Source of the DNA: Roseateles oligotrophus
Lineage (GTDB): Bacteria; Pseudomonadota; Gammaproteobacteria; Burkholderiales; Burkholderiaceae_C
NCBI RefSeq assembly: GCF_014204525.1
Contig: NZ_JACHLP010000012.1
Location: 62,001-126,000 of the forward strand
Length of the DNA stretch: 64,000 bases
Reading direction: 5' to 3'
Shown: positions 54,288 through 63,273 of the stretch, piece after piece
Layout: each line of letters opens with the position of its first letter
Numbering within the stretch: position 1 is the stretch's first letter
Notes under the pieces: model-generated
The model's input: the letters and a program-made list of their open reading frames with translations, nothing else
Databases searched by the model: none
What the model was told of the DNA's origin: nothing
Translations under genes and position numbers: made by a program

Positions 54288-55487
54288 ATGAGCCAAGGCA
54301 ATACCCGCCGCCGTGTGATCCTGCTGTGCAGCCTGGGCCTGATGGCGCTGCCCGCGCTGGCCCAGGGCAGCAAGGCCGAGATCCGCATCGCCCATGTCTA
54401 CTCCAAGACCGGCCCGCTGGAGGCCTACGGCAAGCAGACCCAGACCGGCTTCATGATGGGCCTGGACTACGCCACCGGCGGCACCTTCACGGTGGCAGGC
54501 AAGAAAATCGTCGTGATCGAAAAAGACGACCAGGGCAAGCCCGATGTGGGCAAGAGCCTGCTGGCCACCGCCTACGGCGATGACAAGGCCGACCTGGCCG
54601 TCGGGCCGTCTTCCTCCGGCGTCGCCCTGGCCCTGCTGCCGGTGGCCGAGGAGTACAAAAAGATCTTGCTGGTGGAGCCCGCCGTGGCCGACTCCATCAC
54701 CGGCGATAAATGGAATAAATACATCTTCCGCAGCGGCCGCAACTCCAGCCAGGACGCCATCGCCAATGCCGTGGCCCTGGACAAGGCCGGCACCAGCATC
54801 GCCACGCTGGCGCAGGACTACGCCTTCGGCCGCGACGGCGTCAAAGCCTTCAAGGACGCGATCAAAAAGGCCAAGCTCGTGCACGAGGAGTATCTGCCCA
54901 CGACCACCACCGACTTCACCGCCGGTGCCCAGCGCCTGATCGACAAGCTCAAGGATCAGCCCGGCCGCAAGATCATCTTTGTGATCTGGGCCGGCGCGGG
55001 CAACCCCTTCAAGATCGCCGACCTGGACCTGAAACGCTACGGCATCGAGATCGCCACCGGCGGCAATATCCTGCCGGCCATGACGGCCTACAAGCAGTTC
55101 CCGGGCATGGAGGGAGCCAGTTACTACTACTTCGGCATGCCCAAGAACCCGGTCAATGAATGGCTGGTGGCCAACCACTACAAGCAGCACAAGACGCCGC
55201 CCGATTTCTTCACGGCCGGCGGCATGAGCGCGGCCATCGCGGTGGTCGAGGCCTTGAAGAAGACGGCCGGCGACACCGGCACGAACAAGCTGATCAAGGC
55301 GATGGAGGGCATGAGCTTCGAGACGCCCAAGGGCAAGATGACTTTCCGCCCCGAAGACCATCAGGCCATGCAGAGCATGTATCACTTCAGGATCAAGGTG
55401 GACCCGGCGTTTGCCTGGGGGGTGCCGGAGCTGGTGCGGGAGATCAAGCCCGAGGAAATGGCCGTGCCCATCCGCAACAAGCGCTGA
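54288..55487 (+). CDS. ABC transporter substrate-binding protein (branched-chain amino-acid type)
   Basis: The 399-residue periplasmic protein has a signal peptide (RRRVILLCSLGLMALPALAQ) and the LivJ/AmiC-type fold (IRIAHVYSKTGPLEAYGKQTQTGF, then GPSSSGVALALLPVAEEYKK and RSGRNSSQDAIANAV). It binds an unknown small ligand for the downstream transporter. GGAG precedes the ATG at 54288; the frame is open to 54189. The gene heads a run of five transporter genes followed by two hydrolases. Confidence 0.92.
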   Translation: MSQGNTRRRVILLCSLGLMALPALAQGSKAEIRIAHVYSKTGPLEAYGKQTQTGFMMGLDYATGGTFTVAGKKIVVIEKDDQGKPDVGKSLLATAYGDDKADLAVGPSSSGVALALLPVAEEYKKILLVEPAVADSITGDKWNKYIFRSGRNSSQDAIANAVALDKAGTSIATLAQDYAFGRDGVKAFKDAIKKAKLVHEEYLPTTTTDFTAGAQRLIDKLKDQPGRKIIFVIWAGAGNPFKIADLDLKRYGIEIATGGNILPAMTAYKQFPGMEGASYYYFGMPKNPVNEWLVANHYKQHKTPPDFFTAGGMSAAIAVVEALKKTAGDTGTNKLIKAMEGMSFETPKGKMTFRPEDHQAMQSMYHFRIKVDPAFAWGVPELVREIKPEEMAVPIRNKR

Positions 55488-55495
55488 GCCAGGCC

Positions 55496-56266
55496 GTGCT
55501 GGAAACCAGAAACCTAAGCATCAAATTCGGCGGCCATACGGCGGTGGACGCGGTGTCTTGCACCTTCGAGCCCGGCACGCTGACCGCCATCGTCGGCCCC
55601 AACGGCGCGGGCAAGACGACTTACTTCAATCTGATCTCCGGCCAGCTGCGCGCCACGGCCGGCCAGGTCTTGCTGAATGGCCAGGACCTGAGCGCCTTGT
55701 CCGCGCCGCTGCGTACCCGTCAAGGCCTGGGTCGGGCCTTTCAGCTGACCCAGCTCTTTGCCAATCTGTCGGTGCTGGAGAACGTCCGCCTGGCCGTGCA
55801 GGCGCGGGCCGGCAAGGGCTTGCGCATGCTCTCGGTCTGGCTGCAGCATCGCGAGTTGACGGACGAGGCCATGAACATCGTCGAGCGCGTCCATCTGCAG
55901 GCGCGTGCACACAGCCCCGCCGCCAGCCTGCCGCATGGCGATCAGCGCAAGCTGGAGGTGGCCATGCTGATGGCGCTGCAACCCCGGGTCTATATGTTTG
56001 ACGAACCCACGGCCGGCATGAGCGTGGACGAGGTGCCGGTGATCCTGGACCTGATACGCGAGCTCAAGGCCAGCCGCCAGCATCTGATCCTGCTGGTCGA
56101 GCACAAGATGGACATCGTGCGCGAGCTGGCCGACCGCATCATCGTCCTGCACATGGGGCAGTTGGTGGCCGACGGCGAGCCCGCTGCGGTGATCGCCTCG
56201 CCCGTGGTGCAGCAAGCCTATCTGGGCCTGGGGCTGGATGAAGAGGAGGCTTTGCAGCCATGCTGA
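55496..56266 (+). CDS. ABC transporter ATP-binding protein (LivG-type)
   Basis: The 256-residue ATPase has Walker A GPNGAGKTTY, Q-loop, a signature region HGDQRKLEVAMLMA (in place of LSGGQ), Walker B VYMFDEPTAGM and H-loop VEHKMD. The degenerate signature SLPHGDQRKLEVA is common in LivG. The likely start is GTG 55496, just after the binding-protein stop. It should pair with LivF next to it. Confidence 0.92.
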   Translation: MLETRNLSIKFGGHTAVDAVSCTFEPGTLTAIVGPNGAGKTTYFNLISGQLRATAGQVLLNGQDLSALSAPLRTRQGLGRAFQLTQLFANLSVLENVRLAVQARAGKGLRMLSVWLQHRELTDEAMNIVERVHLQARAHSPAASLPHGDQRKLEVAMLMALQPRVYMFDEPTAGMSVDEVPVILDLIRELKASRQHLILLVEHKMDIVRELADRIIVLHMGQLVADGEPAAVIASPVVQQAYLGLGLDEEEALQPC

Positions 56267-57012
56267 GCCTGCGCGGCGTCCACACCCATATCGGGGCTTA
56301 TCACATCCTGCACGGCGTGGACATGGAGGTACCGGCCGGCCAACTGACCATGTTGCTGGGCCGCAATGGCGCGGGCAAGACCACGACCTTGCGGACCATC
56401 ATGGGGCTTTGGCAGGCCAGCCGGGGTCAGGTCTTGCTGGACGGCCGGCAGATCGCCGGGCCCGGCTGCGCGGCACTGAGCACGCCCGAGATCGCCCAGC
56501 AGGAGGTGGCCTATGTGCCCGAAAGCATGGGCATCTTCAGCGAGCTCAGTGTGGCCGAGAACCTTTTGCTGGCGGCCCGCCGCGCGCGCAGCTTGAAGGA
56601 GCTGGACACGCCGCGCCTGGAGTGGTTGTTCGGCCTCTTTCCGGCGCTGAAGAAGTTCTGGCTCTACCCGGCCGGCAAGCTCAGCGGCGGGCAAAAGCAG
56701 ATGCTGGCGATTGCCCGCGCCATGCTGGAGCCGCGCCGCCTGCTGCTGATCGACGAGCCCAGCAAGGGCCTGGCGCCTGCCATGGTGCGCAATCTGGTGG
56801 CGGCGCTGCAGGAGCTGAAGTCCACCCAGACCACCATCTTGCTGGTGGAGCAGAACTTTGCGGTGGCCAAGGCCTTGGGCGACCGGGTGGCGGTGATGGA
56901 CGACGGCCGCGTCGTCCACGCCGGCGCCATGGCCGAACTGGTGGCCGATGAGCGCTTGCAGCAGCGCCTGCTGGGTTTAAACCTAGATTCGGCAGTTGAC
57001 CGCTCGCTCTGA
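56260..57012 (+). CDS. ABC transporter ATP-binding protein (LivF-type), C-terminus from a repeat
   Basis: The 250-residue ATPase has Walker A GRNGAGKTTT, signature KLSGGQKQML and Walker B LLLIDEPSKGL. GAGGAGG precedes the ATG, which overlaps the LivG stop. LivF proteins usually end near 235-240 residues. Here the last ten residues (NLDSAVDRSL) and the stop codon are encoded by the left terminal repeat of a MITE-like element, so insertion replaced the natural C-terminal end. The catalytic core is intact. Confidence 0.9.
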   Translation: MLSLRGVHTHIGAYHILHGVDMEVPAGQLTMLLGRNGAGKTTTLRTIMGLWQASRGQVLLDGRQIAGPGCAALSTPEIAQQEVAYVPESMGIFSELSVAENLLLAARRARSLKELDTPRLEWLFGLFPALKKFWLYPAGKLSGGQKQMLAIARAMLEPRRLLLIDEPSKGLAPAMVRNLVAALQELKSTQTTILLVEQNFAVAKALGDRVAVMDDGRVVHAGAMAELVADERLQQRLLGLNLDSAVDRSL

Positions 57013-57217
57013 CCTGGAAACATCGATGTTTACTGTGTTCTCGCCTGTTAACAGCGATCACCCTCTGGGTGACAGCGCTACACGCCCGCCTGGCTCGCCA
57101 AACGGTGCGCTGGCTGCGTTGCTTCTCCTTGTGGGCATCAGCCCACCGCGTCGGCGCGCCTTGCCAGCACACCGCCTGGCGAGCCCTTCGGGCGCGTCCA
57201 ACTGCCGAATCTAGGTT
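56980..57217. mobile_element. MITE-like element between livF and livH
   Basis: AACCTAGATTCGGCAGTTG at 56980-56998 and its exact reverse complement at 57199-57217 bound a 238-bp stretch without a gene. The match extends imperfectly outward to about 25 bp. No transposase is inside, as in miniature non-autonomous elements; target-site duplication is not obvious. Confidence 0.75.
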
Positions 57218-57236
57218 CAAGCCTGGGAGCGCATCA

Positions 57237-58256
57237 GTGATCAGCAAAACCATAACCAGCAAGGCCGACGCCATCCCCCAGGCCCGCTTCGACCTCATTC
57301 CCCTGCTCTTGATCGCCGGCCTGGCCTTGCTGGCCTTGCCCCTGATCGGCAGCCCCAGCACCTGGGCCACGCTGACGGTGGCGGGCCTGGCCATGGGCCT
57401 GATCATCTTCATCATCGCCTCCGGCCTGACCCTGGTCTTCGGCCTGATGGATGTCTTGAACTTCGGCCACGGCGTCTTCATCGCCCTGGGCGCCTTCATG
57501 GCCACGACGGTGCTGGGCGCGATGAGTGGCTACACGGCCAGCGCGAGCCTGCTCAGCAATCTGCTCGCGGTGGCCGTGGCCTGCCTGGTCGGCATGGGCG
57601 TGGCGGCGGCCGTGGGCCTGTTGTTCGAGCGGGTGCTGGTACGGCCGGTCTACGGCATGCATCTGAAGCAGATCCTGATCACCATGGGCGGCATGATCAT
57701 CGGCGAGGAGTTGATCAAGCTGGTCTGGGGCGCGCAGATGATCCCGTTGCCCCTGCCCGAGGCCTTGCGCGGCGCCCTGTTGTTCGGGGACGTGGCGGTG
57801 GAGCGCTTCCGCATCCTGGCCTGCCTGGCGGGGCTGGCGGTGTTCGCCCTGCTGCTTTGGCTCCTGAACCGGACCAAGCTGGGCCTGCTGATACGCGCCG
57901 GCGTGCAGGACCGCGAGATGGTGGAAAGCCTGGGCTACCGCATCCGCCGGCTCTTCGTCGGCGTCTTCGTCGGCGGTTCGGCCCTGGCCGGTCTGGGCGG
58001 GGTGATGTGGGGCATGTACCAGCAAAGCGTGACGCCGCAGATCGGCGCACAGGTCAACACGCTGATCTTCATCGTCATCATCATCGGCGGCCTGGGCTCC
58101 ACGCTGGGCTGTTTTGTCGGCGCCCTGGCCGTGGGCCTGCTGGCCAATTACTGCGGCTTTCTGGCGCCGAAGCTGGCGCTGTTCAGCAATATCGCCCTGA
58201 TGGTGGCCGTGCTGCTGTGGCGGCCGCAAGGCCTGTATCCGGTCACGAATCGTTGA
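57237..58256 (+). CDS. ABC transporter permease (LivH-type)
   Basis: The 339-residue permease has about eight or nine membrane helices and the LivH motifs GLTLVFGLMDVLNFGHGVFIALGAF and IIIGGLGSTLGCFVGALAVG. A GTG at 57237 with GGGAG at good spacing is the start; the open frame reaches 57069 only because it runs through the MITE. The permease is probably the partner of LivM downstream. Confidence 0.92.
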   Translation: MISKTITSKADAIPQARFDLIPLLLIAGLALLALPLIGSPSTWATLTVAGLAMGLIIFIIASGLTLVFGLMDVLNFGHGVFIALGAFMATTVLGAMSGYTASASLLSNLLAVAVACLVGMGVAAAVGLLFERVLVRPVYGMHLKQILITMGGMIIGEELIKLVWGAQMIPLPLPEALRGALLFGDVAVERFRILACLAGLAVFALLLWLLNRTKLGLLIRAGVQDREMVESLGYRIRRLFVGVFVGGSALAGLGGVMWGMYQQSVTPQIGAQVNTLIFIVIIIGGLGSTLGCFVGALAVGLLANYCGFLAPKLALFSNIALMVAVLLWRPQGLYPVTNR

Positions 58257-58271
58257 TGGAGGCCTGCCGCC

Positions 58272-59357
58272 ATGCTCATCAAGTCCCTGCTGTCCCATGA
58301 CCTGCCGCGCAGCCGCCTGCTGGCGGCCCTGCTCATCCTCATCGTGATCGGCCTGGCGCTGACGCCCTTCATCTTCCCCAGCACCCGCGCCCTCAATGTG
58401 GCGGCCAAGATGCTGATCTTCATCGTGCTGGTGGCCAGCTATGACTTGCTGCTGGGCTATACCGGCATCGTCAGTTTTGCCCACACCATGTTCTTCGGCA
58501 TCGGGGCTTATGGCATCGCGATTGCCAGTACGCGCATGGAGCCGGGCTGGGCGGCGGTCGGTGTGGGCCTGGGCGCGGCCCTCGTCGTTTCCTTGCTGCT
58601 GTCCCTGGCCATCGGCTTGTTCAGCCTGCGGGTCAAGGCCATCTTCTACGCCATGATCACGCTGGCCGTGGCCTCGGCCTTTCTGACCCTGGCCTCCCAG
58701 CTGTCTGAATTCACCGGCGGCGAGGACGGCCTGAGCTTCAAGCTGCCCGCGGCCTTGCAGCCCAGCACCGAGTATCTGGAGCAGCCTTTTCTCGGCGTCA
58801 TGTTCGACGGCCGCTTGCTCAGCTACTACCTGCTGTTCGCCGCCACCGTGGTCCTGGTGCTGCTGCTGCTGCGCATCGTCAACTCGCCCTTCGGCCGTGT
58901 GCTGCAGGCCATACGCGAGAACGACTTCCGCGCCGAGGCCATAGGCTATCGCTGCGTGGTCTACCGCAGCCTCTCGAATGTGCTGGCCGCCCTGTTCGCC
59001 ACCCTGGCCGGCGCCCTGCTGGCACTCTGGCTGCGCTACAACGGGCCGGACACCTCACTGTCCCTGGAGATCATGCTGGACCTGCTGCTGATCCTGGTGA
59101 TTGGCGGCATGGGCACGATTTACGGCGCCGTGGTCGGCAGCGTGCTGTTCGTGCTGGCGCAGAGCTATCTGCAGGACCTGATGAAGCTGGGCGCGGCCGC
59201 GCTGGACGGCGTGCCCCTGCTCTCGCAATTGATCGCCCCGGAGCGCTGGCTGCTATGGCTGGGCCTGCTCTTTGTGCTGGCCGTCTATCACTTCCCCAGT
59301 GGCATTGTCGGGCGCTTGCGCGCCGGCTTGGCCACATCTCCCTCAAAGCACGAATAG
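58272..59357 (+). CDS. ABC transporter permease (LivM-type)
   Basis: The 361-residue permease has about nine helices and the LivM motifs YDLLLGYTGIVSFAHTMFFGIGAYG, an EAA-like loop (AIRENDFRAEAIGY) and VIGGMGTIYGAVVGSVLF. GGAGG precedes the ATG. It ends 12 bases before the hydroxybutyrate-oligomer hydrolase gene, so the two are surely co-transcribed. Confidence 0.93.
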   Translation: MLIKSLLSHDLPRSRLLAALLILIVIGLALTPFIFPSTRALNVAAKMLIFIVLVASYDLLLGYTGIVSFAHTMFFGIGAYGIAIASTRMEPGWAAVGVGLGAALVVSLLLSLAIGLFSLRVKAIFYAMITLAVASAFLTLASQLSEFTGGEDGLSFKLPAALQPSTEYLEQPFLGVMFDGRLLSYYLLFAATVVLVLLLLRIVNSPFGRVLQAIRENDFRAEAIGYRCVVYRSLSNVLAALFATLAGALLALWLRYNGPDTSLSLEIMLDLLLILVIGGMGTIYGAVVGSVLFVLAQSYLQDLMKLGAAALDGVPLLSQLIAPERWLLWLGLLFVLAVYHFPSGIVGRLRAGLATSPSKHE

Positions 59358-59369
59358 GAGTTCTGAAGA

Positions 59370-61478
59370 ATGAAGACCCTGACTTTGAAACTGAGTTTGC
59401 TGGCGACCGCACTTGGGCTCGGCGCCTGCGGCGGCGAGGACGTCAAAGAGCCCTTGGCGATCAACACCAAGCCCGATTTCGTCGTCGGTCTCAAGACCAC
59501 CAGCTACGACGGCCTGAGCGACGACTTGCTGAGCGCCGGCCTGGGCAAGAGCGGCCTGGCCAGCGCCAGCTTCCCCGCTTACGCCGATGCGCTCAAGCCC
59601 ACGGCGGCCGAGCTGCGCCGCGCCGCCATCTACAACAACTATCGTGCCATCGTCGACGTGGCGGCCAACGGCGGTTACGGCACGCTTTACGGCCCCAATG
59701 TGGCGGCCGACGGCACGGTGGGCACGGGCGAGGGCAAGATCGCCGGCACCGAATACCTGGCCTTCAGCGACGACGGCACGGGCACGCGCAATGTCAGCCT
59801 GATGGTGCAGGTGCCCGCCAACTTCAACCCTTCCGAGCCCTGCATCATCACCGCCACCTCCTCGGGCTCGCGCAGCATTTACGGCGCCATTTCCACCGGT
59901 GAATGGGGCCTGAAAAAAGGCTGTGCCGTGGCCTATACCGACAAGGGCACGCATGCCGCCGGCCATGATCTGGCCAGCGACACCGTGCCCCTGCTGGACG
60001 GCACGCGCAGCACGGCCGCGGCAGCGGGCACCGGCGCTGGTTTCAAGGCGCCGCTGACGGCGGCCGAGCTGTCCAGCTTCAACGCCAGCACGCCCAACCG
60101 CCTCGCCTTCAAGCATGCACACTCGCAGCGCAACCCCGAGAAGGACTGGGGCCTCTACACCTTGCAGGCGGTGCAGCTGGCGTTTTATGTGCTGAACGAG
60201 CGCTATGGCCAGGACGTGGGCGACGGCCGCAAATGGATCACCCTCAAGCCCGAGAACACCTTGGTGATCGCCTCCAGCCTGTCCAATGGCGGCGGCGCCG
60301 CGGTGGCGGCGCTGGAGCAGGACAGCAAGGGCTTGATCGACGGCCTGGCCGTGTCCGAGCCGGCCGTGGCCCTGCCGGCCAATCTGAGCGTGTCGCTGCA
60401 GCGCGGCAGCAGCACGCCCAAGTCTTTTGGCAAGCCGCTGTACGACTACATCACCCAGGCCAATCTGCTGCAGAACTGCGCCTCCCTGGCCACGGCCGCG
60501 GCGGACTCGCCCGGCGCCGTGGCCTTTTACGCCAGCTACAAGGCCAAGCGCTGCCAGAGCCTGGCCGACAAGGGCCTGATCAGCGGCGCCACCACGCTGG
60601 AGCAGGCCAATGATGCCTTGCAAAAACTGCGCGACAGCGGCTGGGAGGCCGAGTCCGATCTGCTGCACGCCTCGCATGGCGATTACGAGGTGCCGGCGGC
60701 CGTGGCCGTTACCTATGCCAATGCCTATGCGCGCGCCAGCGTGAAGGACAAGCTCTGCGGCTATGGCTTCGCGGCCACGACGGCTCTCGGCGTGCCCACC
60801 GTCGTTTCACCCGCGGCCCTGGCCGATATGTTTGCCAAGGGCAATGGCGTGCCGCCCTCGGCCGGCGTCAACCTGATCAATGAGCTGAGCGTGGGCACGC
60901 CTGTGCGCAATGTGTTCTCGGTCTCGCCCAGCAGCGGGGCCACCGACATCAATGCCGATGGCGCTGACTGCCTGCGCAAGCTGCTGACCGGCAGCGACGC
61001 CAGCGCCCGGGCCGTGCAGGCCGGCATCGACGAGACCCGCCGCAACGGCAATCTGCGCGGCCGCCCGGCCCTCATCGTGCATGGCCGCAACGACGCCTTG
61101 CTGCCGGTCAACCACACCTCGCGGCCCTATACCGCGCTCAACAAGCAGGTGGAGGGGACGGCCAGCCAGCTCAGCTATATCGAGGTGACCAATGCCCAGC
61201 ATTTCGACACCTTCATCGACAACCCCTATCTGCCCGGCTATGACACGCGCTTCATCCCTCTGCATGTCTATCTGAACCGGGCGCTGGACGCCGTTTACGA
61301 CAAGCTGCGCAGCGGCAAGGCCTTGCCGCCCAGCCAGGTCGTGCGCACCCAGCCGCGCGGCGGTGTGGCCGGTGCGGCCCCCGCCATCACGGCGGCCCAT
61401 GTGCCGCCGATTGCGGCCACGCCGGCCAGCGGCGACCTGATCACCATGAGTGGATCGACACTGCGCATCCCGGACTGA
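59370..61478 (+). CDS. D-(-)-3-hydroxybutyrate oligomer hydrolase
   Basis: The 702-residue protein matches the 3HB-oligomer hydrolase family, which splits short polyhydroxybutyrate oligomers to monomers. It begins with a lipoprotein-type signal (LLATALGLGACGG), implying a periplasmic or outer-membrane location. The nucleophile Ser is probably in VIASSLSNGGGAAV; an Asp/His pair lies in RPALIVHGRNDALLPV and EVTNAQHFD. GGAG precedes the ATG. Linkage to the ABC transporter suggests that its product, or a related compound, is imported. Confidence 0.93.
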   Translation: MKTLTLKLSLLATALGLGACGGEDVKEPLAINTKPDFVVGLKTTSYDGLSDDLLSAGLGKSGLASASFPAYADALKPTAAELRRAAIYNNYRAIVDVAANGGYGTLYGPNVAADGTVGTGEGKIAGTEYLAFSDDGTGTRNVSLMVQVPANFNPSEPCIITATSSGSRSIYGAISTGEWGLKKGCAVAYTDKGTHAAGHDLASDTVPLLDGTRSTAAAAGTGAGFKAPLTAAELSSFNASTPNRLAFKHAHSQRNPEKDWGLYTLQAVQLAFYVLNERYGQDVGDGRKWITLKPENTLVIASSLSNGGGAAVAALEQDSKGLIDGLAVSEPAVALPANLSVSLQRGSSTPKSFGKPLYDYITQANLLQNCASLATAAADSPGAVAFYASYKAKRCQSLADKGLISGATTLEQANDALQKLRDSGWEAESDLLHASHGDYEVPAAVAVTYANAYARASVKDKLCGYGFAATTALGVPTVVSPAALADMFAKGNGVPPSAGVNLINELSVGTPVRNVFSVSPSSGATDINADGADCLRKLLTGSDASARAVQAGIDETRRNGNLRGRPALIVHGRNDALLPVNHTSRPYTALNKQVEGTASQLSYIEVTNAQHFDTFIDNPYLPGYDTRFIPLHVYLNRALDAVYDKLRSGKALPPSQVVRTQPRGGVAGAAPAITAAHVPPIAATPASGDLITMSGSTLRIPD

Positions 61479-61484
61479 ACCGAA

Positions 61485-62327
61485 ATGGACCACAGCTCCC
61501 ACTACATCCACTGCCTGGGCCGTGAGCTGCACTACACCGAGTGGGGCAGCGCCCACTCGGAGCTCGTGATTGCCTGGCATGGCCTGGCCCGCACCGGGCG
61601 CGATATGGACGAGCTGGCCCGGCATCTCGCCGGCCGCTACCGCGTGATCTGCCCGGACACCCTGGGCCGCGGGCTCTCGCAATGGAGCCCGGCGCCCGCG
61701 AGCGAGTACTGCCTGGACTTCTACGTCCGCCAGGCCCAGGCCCTGGTCGATCAGCTGGGCCTGGACCAGTTCCACTGGGTCGGCACCTCGATGGGCGGGG
61801 CCATAGGCACACTGGCGGCGGCCGGGCCGCTGCGCGGGCGCATACGCCGCCTGGTCCTGAACGACAACGGCCCCCAGCTGGCCCCGGCCGCCATAGACCG
61901 TATACGCAGCTATGCGGGCAGCCCGGCGGCTTTTGCCACCGTCGGCGAGCTGGAACAGTATTTCCGCCAGGTCTACCTGCCCTATGGCTGGCTGTCGGAT
62001 GCGCAGTGGCGGCGCCTGACCGAGAGCTCGCTGCGCCGCCTGCCCGACGGGCGGGTGACGCCGCATTACGACCCGGCCATGGTGCAGCAGTTCGTCAACT
62101 ACCCGCAGGACTACGATTTATGGGCGGCCTGGGACAGCCTCAGCCTGCCCGTGCTGTGCTTGCGCGGCGAGTCCTCCGACCTGCTGCTGCCCGAGACCGC
62201 CGAGGCCATGCGCCAGCGCGGGCCTTGTGCGGCGGTGGTCACGATCGCCGGCTGCGGCCACGCGCCGGCCCTCAATGTGCCGGAACAGCTGGGCTTGGTG
62301 GAGAGGTTCTTGAACGGAGGGGCCTGA
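61485..62327 (+). CDS. Alpha/beta hydrolase
   Basis: The 280-residue cytoplasmic hydrolase has an oxyanion/entry loop AWHGLARTG, nucleophile elbow GTSMGG (in HWVGTSMGGAIG), an Asp region (LCLRGESSDLLLP) and catalytic His in GCGHAPALN. It lies six bases after the oligomer-hydrolase stop and may hydrolyse an imported ester or dimer. The exact substrate is unknown. Confidence 0.9.
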   Translation: MDHSSHYIHCLGRELHYTEWGSAHSELVIAWHGLARTGRDMDELARHLAGRYRVICPDTLGRGLSQWSPAPASEYCLDFYVRQAQALVDQLGLDQFHWVGTSMGGAIGTLAAAGPLRGRIRRLVLNDNGPQLAPAAIDRIRSYAGSPAAFATVGELEQYFRQVYLPYGWLSDAQWRRLTESSLRRLPDGRVTPHYDPAMVQQFVNYPQDYDLWAAWDSLSLPVLCLRGESSDLLLPETAEAMRQRGPCAAVVTIAGCGHAPALNVPEQLGLVERFLNGGA

Positions 62328-62729
62328 CTATTCGGGCAGCTTGACCCAGCGGCTCAGATGCGTGCGCAGGGACTTGAAGTCCAGCGGCTTGGTCAGGTGC
62401 TCGTCCATGCCGGCCTCCATGCTGGCCTGCACATCGCTGTCCAGGGCATGGGCGGTCAGGGCCAGGATGGGGAAGGGGGCCAGCGTGCCGGCGGCCTGCA
62501 GCTCGCGCAGGCGGCGGGTGCATTCCAGGCCGTCCATGCCGGGCATCTGGATGTCCATCAAGACCAGGTCGGGGGCGGCCAGGCCGCAGGCACTCAAGGC
62601 TTCCAGGCCGTTATTGGCCAGGCGGGTCTGCAGACCCATCAAGGCGAGGAATTCCAGCGCCACCACCTGGTTGATGGGGTTGTCTTCCACCAGCAGCACC
62701 TCGGGGGTGGACGCCTTAGTGGGCAGCAT
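62328..62729 (-). CDS. Receiver-domain-only response regulator
   Basis: A receiver domain nearly alone: EVLLVEDNPINQVVA at the N-terminus, phospho-Asp in LVLMDIQMPGMDGLE, Thr in ILALTAHA and Lys in HLTKPLD. It has no output domain, as in phosphorelay intermediates. ATG 62729 follows AAAGGAA at good spacing (ATG 62735 is also possible). An upstream ATG at 62894 with GGAG would add 55 residues, but that segment has low GC3 and no domain. It converges with the hydrolase gene and its kinase is not nearby. Confidence 0.85.
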   Translation of the reverse strand: MLPTKASTPEVLLVEDNPINQVVALEFLALMGLQTRLANNGLEALSACGLAAPDLVLMDIQMPGMDGLECTRRLRELQAAGTLAPFPILALTAHALDSDVQASMEAGMDEHLTKPLDFKSLRTHLSRWVKLPE

Positions 62730-63273
62730 AGTCATACTTCCTTTGGCCTCCAGCCCTGTGGCGCTGGCTCTCGACGGATGATGACCGGGCGGGCTGTAGG
62801 CCAGTGCGTTTGGCGTTGCCTGCCTTTGCACCGCGGCCATGGCCCCTAGCTGCGCGGCTGCGATGGCCGCGCGATTGAAAACGATTTGAGTCATCTGGAC
62901 TGCTCCACCCACTGAAACTCGACGAACGCACCTTTTGTTGGGCCGTCGGGTCGCATCGTGCAGCGCAAACCATAGCCCTCCCTGTCACGGTCAGTCTATC
63001 TTGCCGCTGAACACTGCCTCCGGGTAAAAAAACCGTGGGCTCTCTTGCGCTGGGCTGATACGAAATAGCTGCCGGACCCGGCCATTGTTGCTGTGCGCCC
63101 GGAGATTCGCAATGCGCACCCCTCGGCAAGAGGTAACAAAAAGATCGTCGCCGCCCCCGGGCCGGGGCCTGGCGGCTTGCCGTCCGGCGCGGCGCCGCCC
63201 GGCTGGGCTCCTGACATCTTTGGGTCACTTCCCTCTCTAGAATGCCTGCTCCCAGCGTCAGCAGGTAGCTCCC
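62730..63273. other. Intergenic region without a clear gene
   Basis: Contains the probable leader of the receiver gene (or its N-terminal extension to 62894) and the promoter region of uvrA. A TAGAAT box at 63237-63242 lacks a well-spaced -35. No RNA gene was recognised. Confidence 0.5.

Noticed and set aside
53737-54583. Frames covering the dispersed repeat upstream of the binding-protein gene
   Set aside because: Translations are low-complexity and the sequence is a known type of non-coding repeat; the real start is at 54288.
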